Origin: Ptiloglossa arizonensis
Taxonomy: Eukaryota; Arthropoda; Insecta; Hymenoptera; Colletidae
Length of the DNA: 64,000 nt
NCBI RefSeq assembly: GCF_051014685.1
Contig: NW_027478397.1
Location: 992,001 to 1,056,000, forward strand
Direction of reading: 5' to 3'
Of this stretch, positions 9,958 through 23,169 are shown in pieces. The position numbers and the translations under genes were made by a program. Position 1 is the stretch's first letter. Each line of letters opens with the position of its first letter. A model generated the notes under the pieces. The model did no database searches. It saw only the letters and a list, made by a program, of their open reading frames with translations, and had not been told where the DNA came from.

Positions 9958-12088
9958 AAAGATATGTGTGTTTTCCCCCTAGGCCTTTGTAGTTGTTGGT
10001 TTCGAGTATCAGACTTGCGAAAATTTTGATGATTTCTCAACCATTCCTTAACTTCAGACTGCCATACCTCGCGAACGCATTGACGAACTCCAGAAATTCC
10101 TGTTGCATGTGAAAGTAGAATCTCGCCCGATTACAATGGTATGTGTATTTTTTCCCTAGGCATTTGTAGTTGTTGGTTTCGAGTATCAGACTTGCGAAAA
10201 TTTTGATGGTTTCACAACCATTCCTTAACATCAAACTCCCATTTCTCGCGAACGGATTGACGAACTCGAGAAATTCCTGTTGCATCTGAAAGTAGAAACA
10301 CGACCGATTACAATGGTACGTGTACTTTTCCCCTAGGTCATTCCAGTTATTGGTTTCGAGTATCAGACCAGCGAAAATTTTGATGGTTTCTCAACCATTC
10401 CTTAACTTCAAACTCCCATATCCCGCGAACGGATTGACGAACTCGAGAAATTCATGTTGCATGTGAAAGTAGAAAGTCGCCCGATTGCAACGGTCTGTGT
10501 ATTTTTCCCCTAGGCCTTTGAAGTTATTGGTTTCGAGTATCAGACTTGCGAAAATTTTGATGGTTCCTCAACCATTCGTTATTTTCACACTTCCATATCT
10601 CGCGAACGCATTGACGAACTCGAGAAATTCCTGTTGCACGTGAAAGTAGAATCTCGCCCGATTACAATGGTATGTGTATTTTTCCCCTAGGCATGTGTGG
10701 TTATTGGTTTCGAGTATCAGACTTGCGAAAATTTTGATGGTTTCTCAACCATTCCTTAACTTCAAACTCCCATATCCCGCGAACGGATTGACGAACTCGA
10801 GAAATTCCTGTTGCATGTGAAAGTAGAAAGTCGCCCGATTACAACGGTATGTGTATTTTTCCTCAAGGCCTCTGAAGTTATTGGTTTCGAGTATCAGACT
10901 TGCGAAAATTTTGATGGTTTCTCAACCATTCCTTATATTCGCACTTCCATATCTCGGGAACGGATTGACGAACTCCAGAACTTCCTATTGCATCTGAAAG
11001 CAGAAACTCGGCCGATTACAACGGTGTGTGTACTTTTCCCCTAGGCCATTCCAGTTGTTGGTTTCGAGTATCAGATCAGCGAAAATTTTGATGGTTTCTC
11101 AAGCATTCCTTAACTTCAAACTTTCATATCTCGCGAACGCATTGACGAACTCGAGAATTTCCTATTGCATCTGACAGCAGAAACTCGCCCGATTACAACG
11201 GTATGTGTGTTTTTGCCCTAGGCCATTGTAGTTGTTGGTTTCGAGTATCAGACTTGCGAAAATTTTGATGGTTTCTCAACCATTCCTTAACTTCAATCTC
11301 CCATAACTCGCGAACGGATTGACGAACTCGAGAAATTCCTGTTGCATCTGAAAGTAGAAACTCGCCCGATTACAAAGATATGTGTGTTTTCCCCCTAGGC
11401 CTTTGTAGTTGTTGGTTTCGAGTATCAGACTTGCGAAAACTTTGATGGTTTCTCAACCATTCCTTAACTTCAAACTCCCATATCTCGCGAACGGATTGAC
11501 GAACTCGAGAAATTCATGTTGCATGTGAAAGTAGAAAGTCGCCCGATTGCAACGGTCTGTGTATTTTTCCCCTAGGCCTTTGAAGTTATTGGTTTCGAGT
11601 ATCAGACTCGCAAAAATTTTGATGGTTTCTCAACCATTCCTTAACTTCAAACTCCCATATCTCGCGAACGGAATGACGAACTCGAGAAATTCCTGTTGCA
11701 TCTGAAAGTAGAAACTCGCCCGATTACAACGGCATGTGTATTTTTCGCCTAGGCCATTGTAGTTATTGGTTTCGAGTATCAGACTTGCGAAAATTTTGAT
11801 GGTTTCTCAACCATTCCTTAACATCAAACTCCCATTTCTCGCGAACGGATTGACGAACTCGAGAAATTCCTGTTGCATCTGAAAGTAGAAACACGACCGA
11901 TTACAATGGTACGTGTACTTTTCCCCTATGTCATTCCAGTTATTGGTTTCGAGTATCAGACCAGCGAAAATTTTGATGGTTTCTCAACCATTCCTTAACT
12001 TCAAACTCCCATATCTCGCGAACGGATTGACGAACTCGAGAAATTCATGTTGCATGTGAAAGTAGAAAGTCGCCCGATTGCAACGGTC
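9958..12088. repeat. Mixed monomers with partial copies at 16.0-16.8 kb
   Basis: Markers in 10211-11300 (TTTCACAACC, GGTTCCTCAACCATTCG, CTCGGGAACGG, CTCGGCCGATT) recur in the same order at 16052-16800. The shift drops from 33 units to 31 units part way, so the second copy has lost whole monomers. Open frames here, such as 10037-10285 (-) and 10811-11044 (+), arise from monomers that lost their usual stop codons. Confidence 0.75.
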
Positions 12089-15000
12089 TGTGTATTTTTC
12101 CCCTAGGCCTTTGAAGTTATTGGTTTCGAGTATCAGACTCGCAAAAATTTTGATGGTTTCTCAACCATTCCTTAACTTCAAACTCCCATATCTCGCGAAC
12201 GGAATGACGAACTCGAGAAATTCCTGTTGCATCTGAAAGTAGAAACTCGCCCGATTACAACGGCATGTGTATTTTTCGCCTAGGCCATTGTAGTTATTGG
12301 TTTCGAGTATCAGACTTGCGAAAATTTTGATGGTTTCTCAACCATTCCTTAACATCAAACTCCCATTTCTCGCGAACGGATTGACGAACTCGAGAAATTC
12401 CTGTTGCATCTGAAAGTATAAACTCGCCCGATTACAACGGTATGTGTATTTTTCCCCTAGGCATGTGTGGTTATTGGTTTCGAGTATCAGACTTGCGAAA
12501 ATTTTGATGGTATCTCAACCATTCCTTAACTTCAAACTCCCATATCCCGCGAACGGAATGACGAAATCGAGAAATTCCTGTTGCATCTGAAAGTAGAAAC
12601 TCGCCCGATTACAACGGCATGTGTATTTTTCCCCTAGGCCATTGTAGTTATTGGTTTCGAGTATCAGACTTGCGAAAATTTTGATGGTTTCTCAACCATT
12701 CCTTAACATCAAACTCCCATTTCTCGCGAACGGATTGACGAACTCGAGAAATTCCTGTTGCATCTGAAAGTAGAAACACGACCGATTACAATGGTACGTG
12801 TACTTTTCCCCTAGGTCATTCCAGTTATTGGTTTCGAGTATCAGACCAGCGAAAATTTTGATGGTTTCTCAACCATTCCTTAACTTCAAACTCCCATATC
12901 CCGCGAACGGATTGACGAACTCGAGAAATTCCTGTTGCATCTGAAAGTAGAAACTCGCCCGATTACAACGGTATGTGTATTTTTACCCTAGGCCATTGTA
13001 GTTGTTGGTTTCGAGTATCAGACTTGCGAAAATTTTGATGGTTTCTCAACCACTCCTTAACTTCAGACTCCCATATCTCGCGAACGGATTGACGAACTCG
13101 AGAAATTCCTTTTGCATGTGAAAGTAGAAAGTCGCCCGATTACAACGGTATGTGTATTTTTCCCCTAGGCCTTTGAAGTTATTGGTTTCGAGTATCAGAC
13201 TTGCGAAAATTTTGATGGTTTCTCAACCATTCCTTATTTTCACACTTCCATATCTCGCGAACGGATTGACGAACTCGAGAATTTCCTGTTTCATCTGAAA
13301 GCAGAAACTCGCCCGATTACAACGGTGTGTGTACTTTTCCCCTAGGCCATTCCAGTTGTTGGTTTCGAGTATCAGACTTGCGAAAATTTTGATGGTTTCT
13401 CAACCACTCCTTAACTTCAGACTCCCATATCTCGCGAACGGATTGACGAACTCGAGAAATTCCTTTTGCATGTGAAAGTAGAAAGTCGCCCGATTACAAC
13501 GGTATGTGTATTTTTCCCCTAGGCCTTTGAAGTTATTGGTTTCGAGTATCAGACTCGCAAAAATTTTGATGGTTTCTCAACCATTCCTTAACTTCAAACT
13601 CCCATATCTCGCGAACGGAATGACGAACTCGAGAAATTCCTGTTGCATCTGAAAGTAGAAACTCGCCCGATTACAACGGCATGTGTATTTTTCGCCTAGG
13701 CCATTGTAGTTATTGGTTTCGAGTATCAGACTTGCGAAAATTTTGATGGTTTCTCAACCATTCCTTAACATCAAACTCCCATTTCTCGCGAACGGATTGA
13801 CGAACTCGAGAAATTCCTGTTGCATCTGAAAGTAGAAACTCGCCCGATTACAACGGTATGTGTATTTTTCCCCTAGGCATGTGTGGTTATTGGTTTCGAG
13901 TATCAGACTTGCGAAAATTTTGATGGTATCTCAACCATTCCTTAACTTCAAACTCCCATATCCCGCGAACGGAATGACGAAATCGAGAAATTCCTGTTGC
14001 ATCTGAAAGTAGAAACTCGCCCGATTACAACGGCATGTGTATTTTTCCCCTAGGCCATTGTAGTTATTGGTTTCGAGTATCAGACTTGCGAAAATTTTGA
14101 TGGTTTCTCAACCATTCCTTAACATCAAACTCCCATTTCTCGCGAACGGATTGACGAACTCGAGAAATTCCTGTTGCATCTGAAAGTAGAAACACGACCG
14201 ATTACAATGGTACGTGTACTTTTCCCCTAGGTCATTCCAGTTATTGTTTTCGAGTATCAGACCAGCGAAAATTTTGATGGTTTCTCAACCATTCCTTAAC
14301 TTCAAACTCCCATATCCCGCGAACGGATTGACGAACTCGAGAAATTCCTGTTGCATCTGAAAGTAGAAACTCGCCCGATTACAACGGTATGTGTATTTTT
14401 ACCCTAGGCCATTGTAGTTGTTGGTTTCGAGTATCAGACTTGCGAAAATTTTGATGGTTTCTCAACCACTCCTTAACTTCAGACTCCCATATCTCGCGAA
14501 CGGATTGACGAACTCGAGAAATTCCTTTTGCATGTGAAAGTAGAAAGTCGCCCGATTACAACGGTATGTGTATTTTTCCCCTAGGCCTTTGAAGTTATTG
14601 GTTTCGAGTATCAGACTTGCGAAAATTTTGATGGTTTCTCAACCATTCCTTATTTTCACACTTCCATATCTCGCGAACGGATTGACGAACTCGAGAATTT
14701 CCTGTTGCATCTGAAAGCAGAAACTCGCCCGATTACAACGGTGTGTGTACTTTTCCCCTAGGCCATTCCAGTTGTTGGTTTCGAGTATCAGACTTGCGAA
14801 AATTTTGATGGTTTCTCAACCACTCCTTAACTTCAGACTCCCATATCTCGCGAACGGATTGACGAACTCGAGAAATTCCTTTTGCATGTGAAAGTAGAAA
14901 GTCGCCCGATTACAACGGTATGTGTATTTTTCCCCTAGGCCTTTGAAGTTATTGGTTTCGAGTATCAGACTCGCAAAAATTTTGATGGTTTCTCAACCAT

Positions 15001-15108
15001 TCCTTAACTTCAAACTCCCATATCTCGCGAACGGAATGACGAACTCGAGAAATTCCTGTTGCATCTGAAAGTAGAAACTCGCCCGATTACAACGGCATGT
15101 GTATTTTT
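12089..15108. repeat. Eight-monomer (1416-bp) tandem block, about 2.1 copies
   Basis: Copy 1 is 12089-13504, copy 2 is 13505-14920 and a partial third is 14921-15108. ACTCGCAAAA recurs at 12137, 13553 and 14969. Private differences include GTATAAACTCG in copy 1 against GTAGAAACTCG in copy 2, and TTGTTTTCGAG near 14245 in copy 2. The third copy breaks off at 15109, where TTTTCGCC becomes TTTTGCCC. Confidence 0.87.
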
Positions 15109-15975
15109 GCCCTAGGCCATTGTAGTTATTGGATTCGCGTATCGGACTTGCGAAAATTTTGATGATTTCTCAACCATTCCTTAACTTCAAACTCCCATAT
15201 CCCGCGAACGGATTGACGAACTCGAGAAATTCATGTTGCATGTGAAAGTAGAAAGTCGCCCGATTGCAACGGTCTGTGTATTTTTCCCCTAGGCCTTTGA
15301 AGTTATTGGTTTCGAGTATCAGACTTGCGAAAATTTTGATGGTTTCTCAACCATACGTTATCTTCACACTTCCATATCTCGCGAACGGATTGACGTACTC
15401 GAGAATTTCCTGTTGCATCTGAAAGCAGAAACTCGCCCGATTACAACGGTGTGTGTACTTTTCCCCTAGGCCATTCCAGTTGTTGGTTTCGAGTATCAGA
15501 CCAGCGAAAATTTTTATGGTTTCTCATGCATTCCTTAACTTCCAACTCCCATATCTCGCGAACGGATTGACGAACTCGAGAATTTCCTATTGCACCTGAA
15601 AGCAGAAACTCGCCCGATTACAACGGTATGTGTATTTTCCCCCTAGGCCATAGTAGTTATTGATTTCAAGTATCAGACTTGCGAAAATTGTGATGGTCTC
15701 TCAACCATTACTTAACTTCAATCTCCCATATCTCGCGAACGGATTGACGAACTCGAGAAATTCCTGTTGCATCTGAAAGTAGAAACTCGCCCGATTACAA
15801 AGATATGTGTGTTTTCCCCCTAGGCCTTTGTAGTTGCTGGTTTCGAGTATCAGACTTGCCAAAACTTTGATGGTTTCTCAACCATTCCTTAATTTCAAAC
15901 TCCCATACCTCGCGAACGGATTGACGAACTCGAGAAATTCCTGTTGCATCTGAAAGTAGAAACTAGCCCGATTAC
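13505..15975. repeat. 2.47-kb dispersed duplicate, second copy (partner 7487-9957)
   Basis: Second copy at 34 units from the first. It overlaps the second and third units of the 8-monomer block, so the segmental duplication and the tandem amplification are nested. The match ends at 15976, where AAAG is replaced by AATGG; downstream homology to 10.2-11.3 kb resumes with fewer monomers. Confidence 0.8.
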
Positions 15976-16620
15976 AATGGTATGTGTATTTTTTCGCTAG
16001 GCATTTGTAGTTGTTGGTTTCGAGTATCAGACTTGCGAAAATTTTGATGGTTTCACAACCATTCCTTAACATCAAACTCCCATTTCTCGCGAACGGATTG
16101 ACGAACTCGAGAAATTCCTGTTGCATCTGAAAGTAGAAACACGACCGATTACAATGGTACGTGTACTTTTCCCCTAGGTCATTCCAGTTATTGGTTTCGA
16201 GTATCAGACCAGCGAAAATTTTGATGGTTTCTCAACCATTCCTTAACTTCAAACTCCCATATCCCGCGAACGGATTGACGAACTCGAGAAATTCATGTTG
16301 CATGTGAAAGTAGAAAGTCGCGCGATTGCAACGGTCTGTGTATTTTTTCCCTAGGCCTTTGAAGTTATTGGTTTCGAGTATCAGACTTGCGAAAATTTTG
16401 ATGGTTCCTCAACCATTCGTTATTTTCACACTTCCATATCTCGGGAACGGATTGACGAACTCCAGAACTTCCTATTGCATCTGAAAGCAGAAACTCGGCC
16501 GATTACAACGGTGTGTGTACTTTTCCCCTAGGTCATTCCAGTTGTTGGTTTCGAGTATCAGATCAGCGAAAATTTTGATGGTTTCTCAAGCATTCCTTAA
16601 CTTCAAACTTTCATATCTCG

Positions 16621-17214
16621 CGAACGCATTGACGAACTCGAGAATTTCCTATTGCATCTGACAGCAGAAACTCGCCCGATTACAACGGTATGTGTGTTTT
16701 TGCCCTAGGCCATTGTAGTTGTTGGTTTCGAGTATCAGACTTGCGAAAATTTTGATGGTTTCTCAACCATTCCTTAACTTCAAACTCCCATATCTCGCGA
16801 ACGGAATGACGAACTCGAGAAATTCCTGTTGCATCTGAAAGTAGAAACTCGCCCGATTACAACGGCATGTGTATTTTTCCCCTAGGCCATTGTAGTTATT
16901 GGTTTCCAGTATCAGACTTGCGAAAATTTTGATGGTTTCTCAACCATTCCTTAACATCAAACTCCCATTTCTCGCGAACGGATTGACGAACTCGAGAAAT
17001 TCCTGTTGCATCTGAAAGTAGAAACTCGCCCGATTACAACGGTATGTGTATTTTTCCCCTAGGCATGTGTGGTTATTGGTTTCGAGTGTCAGACTTGCGA
17101 AAATTTTGATGGTTTCTCAACCATTCCTTAACTTCAAACTCCCATATCCCGCGAACGGATTGATGAACTCCAGAAATTCCTGTTGCATGTGAAAGTAGAA
17201 TCTCGCCCGATTAC
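16621..17214. repeat. Dispersed duplicate, first copy (partner 19276-19869)
   Basis: A 594-bp match at a shift of 2655 bp (15 units). Shared rare markers are ACGGTATGTGTGTTTTTGCC and TTCGAGTGTCAGAC (17081 and 19736). Differences include TTCCAGTATC near 16905 and GATGAACTCC near 17163 in this copy. Confidence 0.8.
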
Positions 17215-17404
17215 AATGGTACGTGTACTTTTCCCCTAGGTCATTCCAGTTATTGGTTTCGAGTATCAGACCAGCGAAAATTTTGATGGTTTCTCAACCA
17301 TTCCTTAACTTCAAACTCCCATATCCCGCGAACGGATTGACAAACTCGAGAAATTCCTGTTGCATGTGAAAGTAGAAAGTCGCCCGATTACAACGGTATG
17401 TGTA

Positions 17405-18986
17405 TTTTTCCCCTAGGCCTTTGAAGTTATTGGTTTCGAGTATCAGACTTGCGAAAATTTTGATGGTTTCTCAACCATTCCTTATTTTCACACTTCCATA
17501 TCTCGCGAACGGATTGACGAACTCGAGAATTTCCTGTTGCATCTGAAAGCAGAAACTCGCCCGATTACAACGGTGTGTGTACTTTTCCCCTAGGCCATTC
17601 CAGTTGTTGGTTTCGAGTATCGGACCAGCGAAAATTTTGATGGTTTCTCATGCATTCCTTAACTTCACACTTCCATATCTCGCGAACGGAGTGACGAACT
17701 CGAGAATTTCCTATTGCATCTGAAAGCGGAAACTCTCCCGATTACAACGGTATGTGTATTTTTCCCCTAGGCCATTGTAGTTATTGGTTTCGAGTATCAG
17801 ACTTGCGAAAATTTTGATGGTTTCTCATCCATTCCTTAACTTCCAACTCCCATATCTCGCGAACGGATTGACGAACTCGAGAATTTCCTATTGCATCTGA
17901 AAGCAGAAACTCGCCCGATTACAACGGTATGTGTATTTTCCCCCTAGGCCATAGTAGTTATTGATTTCAAGTATCAGACTTGCGAAAATTGTGATGGTCT
18001 CTCAACCATTACTTAACTTCAAACTCCCATATCTCGCGAACGGATTGACGAACTCGAGAAATTCCTGTTGCATCTGAAAGTAGAAACTCGCCCGATTACA
18101 ACGGTATGTGTATTTTTGCCCTAGGCCATTGTAGTTATTGGATTCGCGTATCGGACTTGCGAAAATTTTGATGATTTCTCAACCATTCCTTAACTTCAAA
18201 CTCCCATATCCCGCGAACGGATTGACGAACTCGAGAAATTCATGTTGCATGTGAAAGTAGAAAGTCGCCCGATTGCAACGGTCTGTCTATTTTTCCCCTA
18301 GGCCTTTGAAGTTATTGGTTTCGAGTATCAGACTTGCGAAAATTTTGATGGTTTCTCAACCATTCGTTATTTTCACACTTCCATATCTCGCGAACGGATT
18401 GACGTACTCGAGAATTTCCTGTTGCATCTGAAAGCAGAAACTCGCCCGATTACAACGGTGTGTGTACTTTTCCCCTAGGCCATTCCAGTTGTTGGTTTCG
18501 AGTATCAGACCAGCGAAAATTTTGATGGTTTCTCATGCATTCCTTAACTTCACACTTCCATATCTCGCGAACGGAGTGACGAACTCGAGAATTTCCTATT
18601 GCATCTGAAAGCGGAAACTAGCCCGATTACAACGGTATGTGTATTTTTCCCCTAGGCCATTGTAGTTATTGGTTTCGAGTATCAGACTTGCGAAAATTTT
18701 GATGGTTTCTCATCCATTCCTTAACTTCCAACTCCCATATCTCGCGAACGGATTGACGAACTCGAGAATTTCCTATTGCATCTGAAAGCAGAAACTCGCC
18801 CGATTACAACGGTATGTGTATTTTCCCCCTAGGCCATAGTAGTTATTGATTTCAAGTATCAGACTTGCGAAAATTGTGATGGTCTCTCAACCATTACTTA
18901 ACTTCAATCTGCCATATCTCGCGAACGGATTGACGAACTCGAGAAATTCCTGTTGCATCTGAAAGTAGAAACTCGCCCGATTACAA
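17405..18986. repeat. Five-monomer (885-bp) tandem block, about 1.8 copies
   Basis: Sequence 17405-18101 recurs at 18290-18986. The marker CGCGAACGGAGTGACG falls at 17681 and 18566. The copies differ at a few sites, for example GACGTACTCGAG in the second copy and AACTCTCCCG near 17732 in the first against AACTAGCCCG in the second. Confidence 0.82.
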
Positions 18987-19275
18987 AGATATGTGTGTTT
19001 TCCCCCTAGGCCTTTGTAGTTGTTGGTTTCGAGTATCAGACTTGCGAAAACTTTGATGGTTTCTCAACCATTCCTTAACTTCAAACTCCCATATCTCGCG
19101 AACGGATTGACGAACTCGAGAAATTCCTGTTGCATCTGAAAGTAGAAACTCGCCCGATTACAAAGATATGTGTGTTTTCTCCCTAGGCCTTTGTAGTTGT
19201 TGGTTTCGAGTATCAGACTTGCGAAAATTTTGATGATTTCTCAACCATTCCTTATCTTCAGACTGCCATACCTCG

Positions 19276-19869
19276 CGAACGCATTGACGAACTCGAGAAT
19301 TTCCTATTGCATCTGACAGCAGAAACTCGCCCGATTACAACGGTATGTGTGTTTTTGCCCTAGGCCATTGTAGTTGTTGGTTTCGAGTATCAGACTTGCG
19401 AAAATTTTGATGGTTTCTCAACCATTCCTTAACTTCAAACTCCCATATCTCGCGAACGGAATGACGAACTCGAGAAATTCCTGTTGCATCTGAAAGTAGA
19501 AACTCGCCCGATTACAACGGCATGTGTATTTTTCCCCTAGGCCATTGTAGTTATTGGTTTCGAGTATCAGACTTGCGAAAATTTTGATGGTTTCTCAACC
19601 ATTCCTTAACATCAAACTCCCATTTCTCGCGAACGGATTGACGAACTCGAGAAATTCCTGTTGCATCTGAAAGTAGAAACTCGCCCGATTACAACGGTAT
19701 GTGTATTTTTCCCCTAGGCATGTGTGGTTATTGGTTTCGAGTGTCAGACTTGCGAAAATTTTGATGGTTTCTCAACCATTCCTTAACTTCAAACTCCCAT
19801 ATCCCGCGAACGGATTGACGAACTCCAGAAATTCCTGTTGCATGTGAAAGTAGAATCTCGCCCGATTAC
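19276..19869. repeat. Dispersed duplicate, second copy (partner 16621-17214)
   Basis: Second copy, 15 units downstream. After 19869 the sequence continues with ACAAAGATATG where the first copy has ACAATGGTACG. Confidence 0.8.
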
Positions 19870-22761
19870 AAAGATATGTGTGTTTTCCCCCTAGGCCTTT
19901 GTAGTTGTTGGTTTCGAGTATCAGACTTGCGAAAATTTTGATGATTTCTCAACCATTCCTTAACTTCAGACTGCCATACCTCGCGAACGCATTGACGAAC
20001 TCCAGAAATTCCTGTTGCATGTGAAAGTAGAATCTCGCCCGATTACAATGGTATGTGTATTTTTTCCCTAGGCATTTGTAGTTGTTGGTTTCGAGTATCA
20101 GACTTGCGAAAATTTTGATGGTTTCTCAACCATTCCTTAACATCAAACTCCCATTTCTCGCGAACGGATTGACGAACTCGAGAAATTCCTGTTGCATCTG
20201 AAAGTAGAAACACGACCGATTACAATGGTACGTGTACTTTTCCCCTAGGTCATTCCAGTTATTGGTTTCGAGTATCAGACCAGCGAAAATTTTGATGGTT
20301 TCTCAACCATTCCTTAACTTCAAACTCCCATATCCCGCGAACGGATTGACGAACTCGAGAAATTCATGTTGCATGTGAAAGTAGAAAGTCGCCCGATTGC
20401 AACGGTCTGTGTATTTTTCCCCTAGGCCTTTGAAGTTATTGGTTTCGAGTATCAGACTTGCGAAAATTTTGATGGTTCCTCAACCATTCGTTATTTTCAC
20501 ACTTCCATATCTCGCGAACGGATTGACGTACTCGAGAATTTCCTGTTGCATCTGAAAGCAGAAACTCGCCCGATTACAACGGTGTGTGTACTTTTCCCCT
20601 AGGCCATTCCAGTTGTTGGTTTCGAGTATCAGACTTGCGAAAACTTTGATGGTTTCTCAACCATTCCTTAACTTCAAACTCCCATATCTCGCGAACGGAT
20701 TGACGAACTCGAGAAATTCATGTTGCATGTGAAAGTAGAAAGTCGCCCGATTACAACGGTATGTGTATTTTTCCCCTAGGCCTTTGAAGTTATCGGTTTC
20801 GAGTACCAGACTTGCGAAAATTTTGATGGTTTCTCAACCATTCCTTAACTTCAAACTCCCATATCTCGCGAACGGATTGACGAACTCGAGAAATTCCTGT
20901 TGCATCTGAAAGTAGAAACTCGCCCGATTACAACGGTATGTGTATTTTTCCCCTAGGCCATTGTAGTTATTGGATTCGAGTATCAGACTTGCGAAAATTT
21001 TGATGATTTCTCAACCATTCCTTAACTTAAAACTCCCATATCTCGCGAACGGATTGACGAACTCGAGAAATTCCTGTTGCATGTGAAAGTAGAAAGTCGC
21101 CCGATTTCAACGGTATGTGTATCTTTCCCCTAGGCCTTTGTAGTTATTGGTTTCGAGTATCAGACTTGCGAAAATTTTGATGGTTTCTCATGCATTCCTT
21201 AACTTCAAACTTCCATATCACGCGAACGGATTGACGAACTCGAGAATGTCCTATTGCATCTGAAAGCAGAAACTCGCCCGATTACAACGGTATGTGCATT
21301 TTTGCCTTAGGACATAGTAGTTATTGGATTCGAGTATCAGAGTTGCGAAAATTTTGATGATTTCTCAAACATTCCTTAACTTCAAACTGCCATATCTCGC
21401 GAACGCATTGACGAACTCGAGAAATTCCTGTTGCACGTGAAAGTAGAATCTCACCCGATTACAATGGTATGTGTATTTTTCCCCTAGGCATGTGTGGTTA
21501 TTGGTTTCGAGTATCAGACTTGCGAAAATTTTGATGGTTTCTCAACCATTCCTTAAATTCAAACTCCCATATCCCGCGAACGGATTGACGAACTCGAGAA
21601 ATTCCTGTTGCATGTGAAAGTAGAAAGTCGCCCGATTACAACGGTATGTGTATTTTTCCTCTAGGCCTTTGAAGTTATTGGTTTCGTGTATCAGACTTGC
21701 GAAAATTTTTATGGTTTCCCAACCATTCCTTATTTTCGCACTTCCATATCTCGGGAACGGATTGACGAACTCCAGAACTTCCTATTGCATCTGAAAGCAG
21801 AAACTCGGCCGATTACAACGGTGTGTGTACTTTTCCCCTAGGCCATAGTAGTTGTTGGTTTCGAGTATCAGACTTGCGAAAATTTTGATGGTTTCTCATG
21901 CATTCCTTAACTTCAAACTTCCATATCTCGCGAACGCATTGACGAACTCGAGAATTTCCTATTGCATCTGACAGCAGAAACTCGCCCGATTACAACGGTA
22001 TGTGTATTTTACCCCAAGGCCTCTGAAGTTATTGGTTTCGAGTATCAGACTTGCGAAAATTTTGAGGGTTTCTCAACCATTCCTTAACTTCAAACTCCCA
22101 TATCCCGCGAACGGATTGACGAACTCGAGAAATTCCTGTTGCATGTGAAAGTAGAATTTCGCCCGATTACAATGGTATGTGTATTTTTCCCCTAGGCATT
22201 TGTAGTTGTTGGTTTCGAGTATCAGACTTGCGAAAATTTTGATGGTTTCTCAACCATTCCTTAACTTCAAACTCCCATATCTCGCGCACGGATTGACGAA
22301 CTCGAGAAATTCCTGTTGCATCTGAAAGTAAAAACTCGCCCGATTACAACGGCATGTGTATTTTTCCCCTAGGCCATTGTAGTTATTGGTTTCGAGTATC
22401 AGACTTGCGAAAATTTTGATGATTTCTCAACCATTCCTTAACTTCAGACTGCCATACCTCGCGAACGCATTGACGAACTCCAGAAATTCCTGTTGCATGT
22501 GAAAGTAGAATCTCGCCCGATTACAATGGTATGTGTATTTTTTCCCTAGGCATTTGTAGTTGTTGGTTTCGAGTATCAGACTTGCGAAAATTTTGATGGT
22601 TTCTCAACCATTCCTTAACATCAAACTCCCATTTCTCGCGAACGGATTGACGAACTCGAGAAATTCCTGTTGCATCTGAAAGTAGAAACACGACCGATTA
22701 CAATGGTACGTGTACTTTTCCCCTAGGTCATTCCAGTTATTGGTTTCGAGTATCAGACCAG
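19870..22761. repeat. Mixed satellite monomers, no adjacent tandem block noticed
   Basis: About 16 monomers. Local oddities include GGTATGTGCATTTTTGCC near 21290-21305, the TAACTTAAAACTCCC variant near 21025, and TTTACCCCAAGGCC near 22007, where the usual CCTAGG is lost. Nothing other than satellite is present. Confidence 0.85.
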
Positions 22762-23169
22762 CGAAAATTTTGATGGTTTCTCAACCATTCCTTATTTTCA
22801 CACTTCCATATCTCGCGAACGGATTGACGAACTCGAGAATTTCCTGTTGCATCTGAAAGTGGAAACTCGCTCGATTACAATGGTGCGTGTACTTTTCCCC
22901 TAGGCCATTCCAGTTATTGGTTTCGAGTATCAGACCAACGAAAATTTTGATGGTTTCTCAACCATTCCTTAACTTCAAACTCCCATATCTCGCGAACGGA
23001 TTGACGAACTCGGGAAATTCCTGTTGCATCTGAAAGTAGAAACTCGCCCGATTACAATGGTGTGTGTACTTTTCCCCTAGGCCATGCGAGTTATTGGTTT
23101 CGAGTATCAGACCACCGAAAATTTTGATGGTTTCTCAAGCATTCCTTAACTTCAAACTCCCATATCTCG
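22762..23169. repeat. Dispersed duplicate, first copy (partner 25417-25824)
   Basis: A 408-bp match at 2655 bp (15 units). Markers are CGGGAAATTCC (23011 and 25666), GACCAACGAAAA, GACCACCGAAAA and GGCCATGCGAG, all rare elsewhere in the array. Confidence 0.82.

Noticed and set aside
10037..10285. 82-residue - strand frames (also 15878-16126, 34173-34358)
   Set aside because: They appear where TTTCACAACC replaces TTTCTCAACC and so removes a TGA on the reverse strand, or over short single-monomer stretches. Satellite shadows, not genes.
10811..11044. 77-residue + frames in the satellite (also 24086-24319, 34530-34763, 35238-35471, 36301-36534)
   Set aside because: All are the same satellite segment in one frame, open only because variants removed the TAA of CCTTAAC and the TAG of CCCTAGG. 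No independent evidence of coding.
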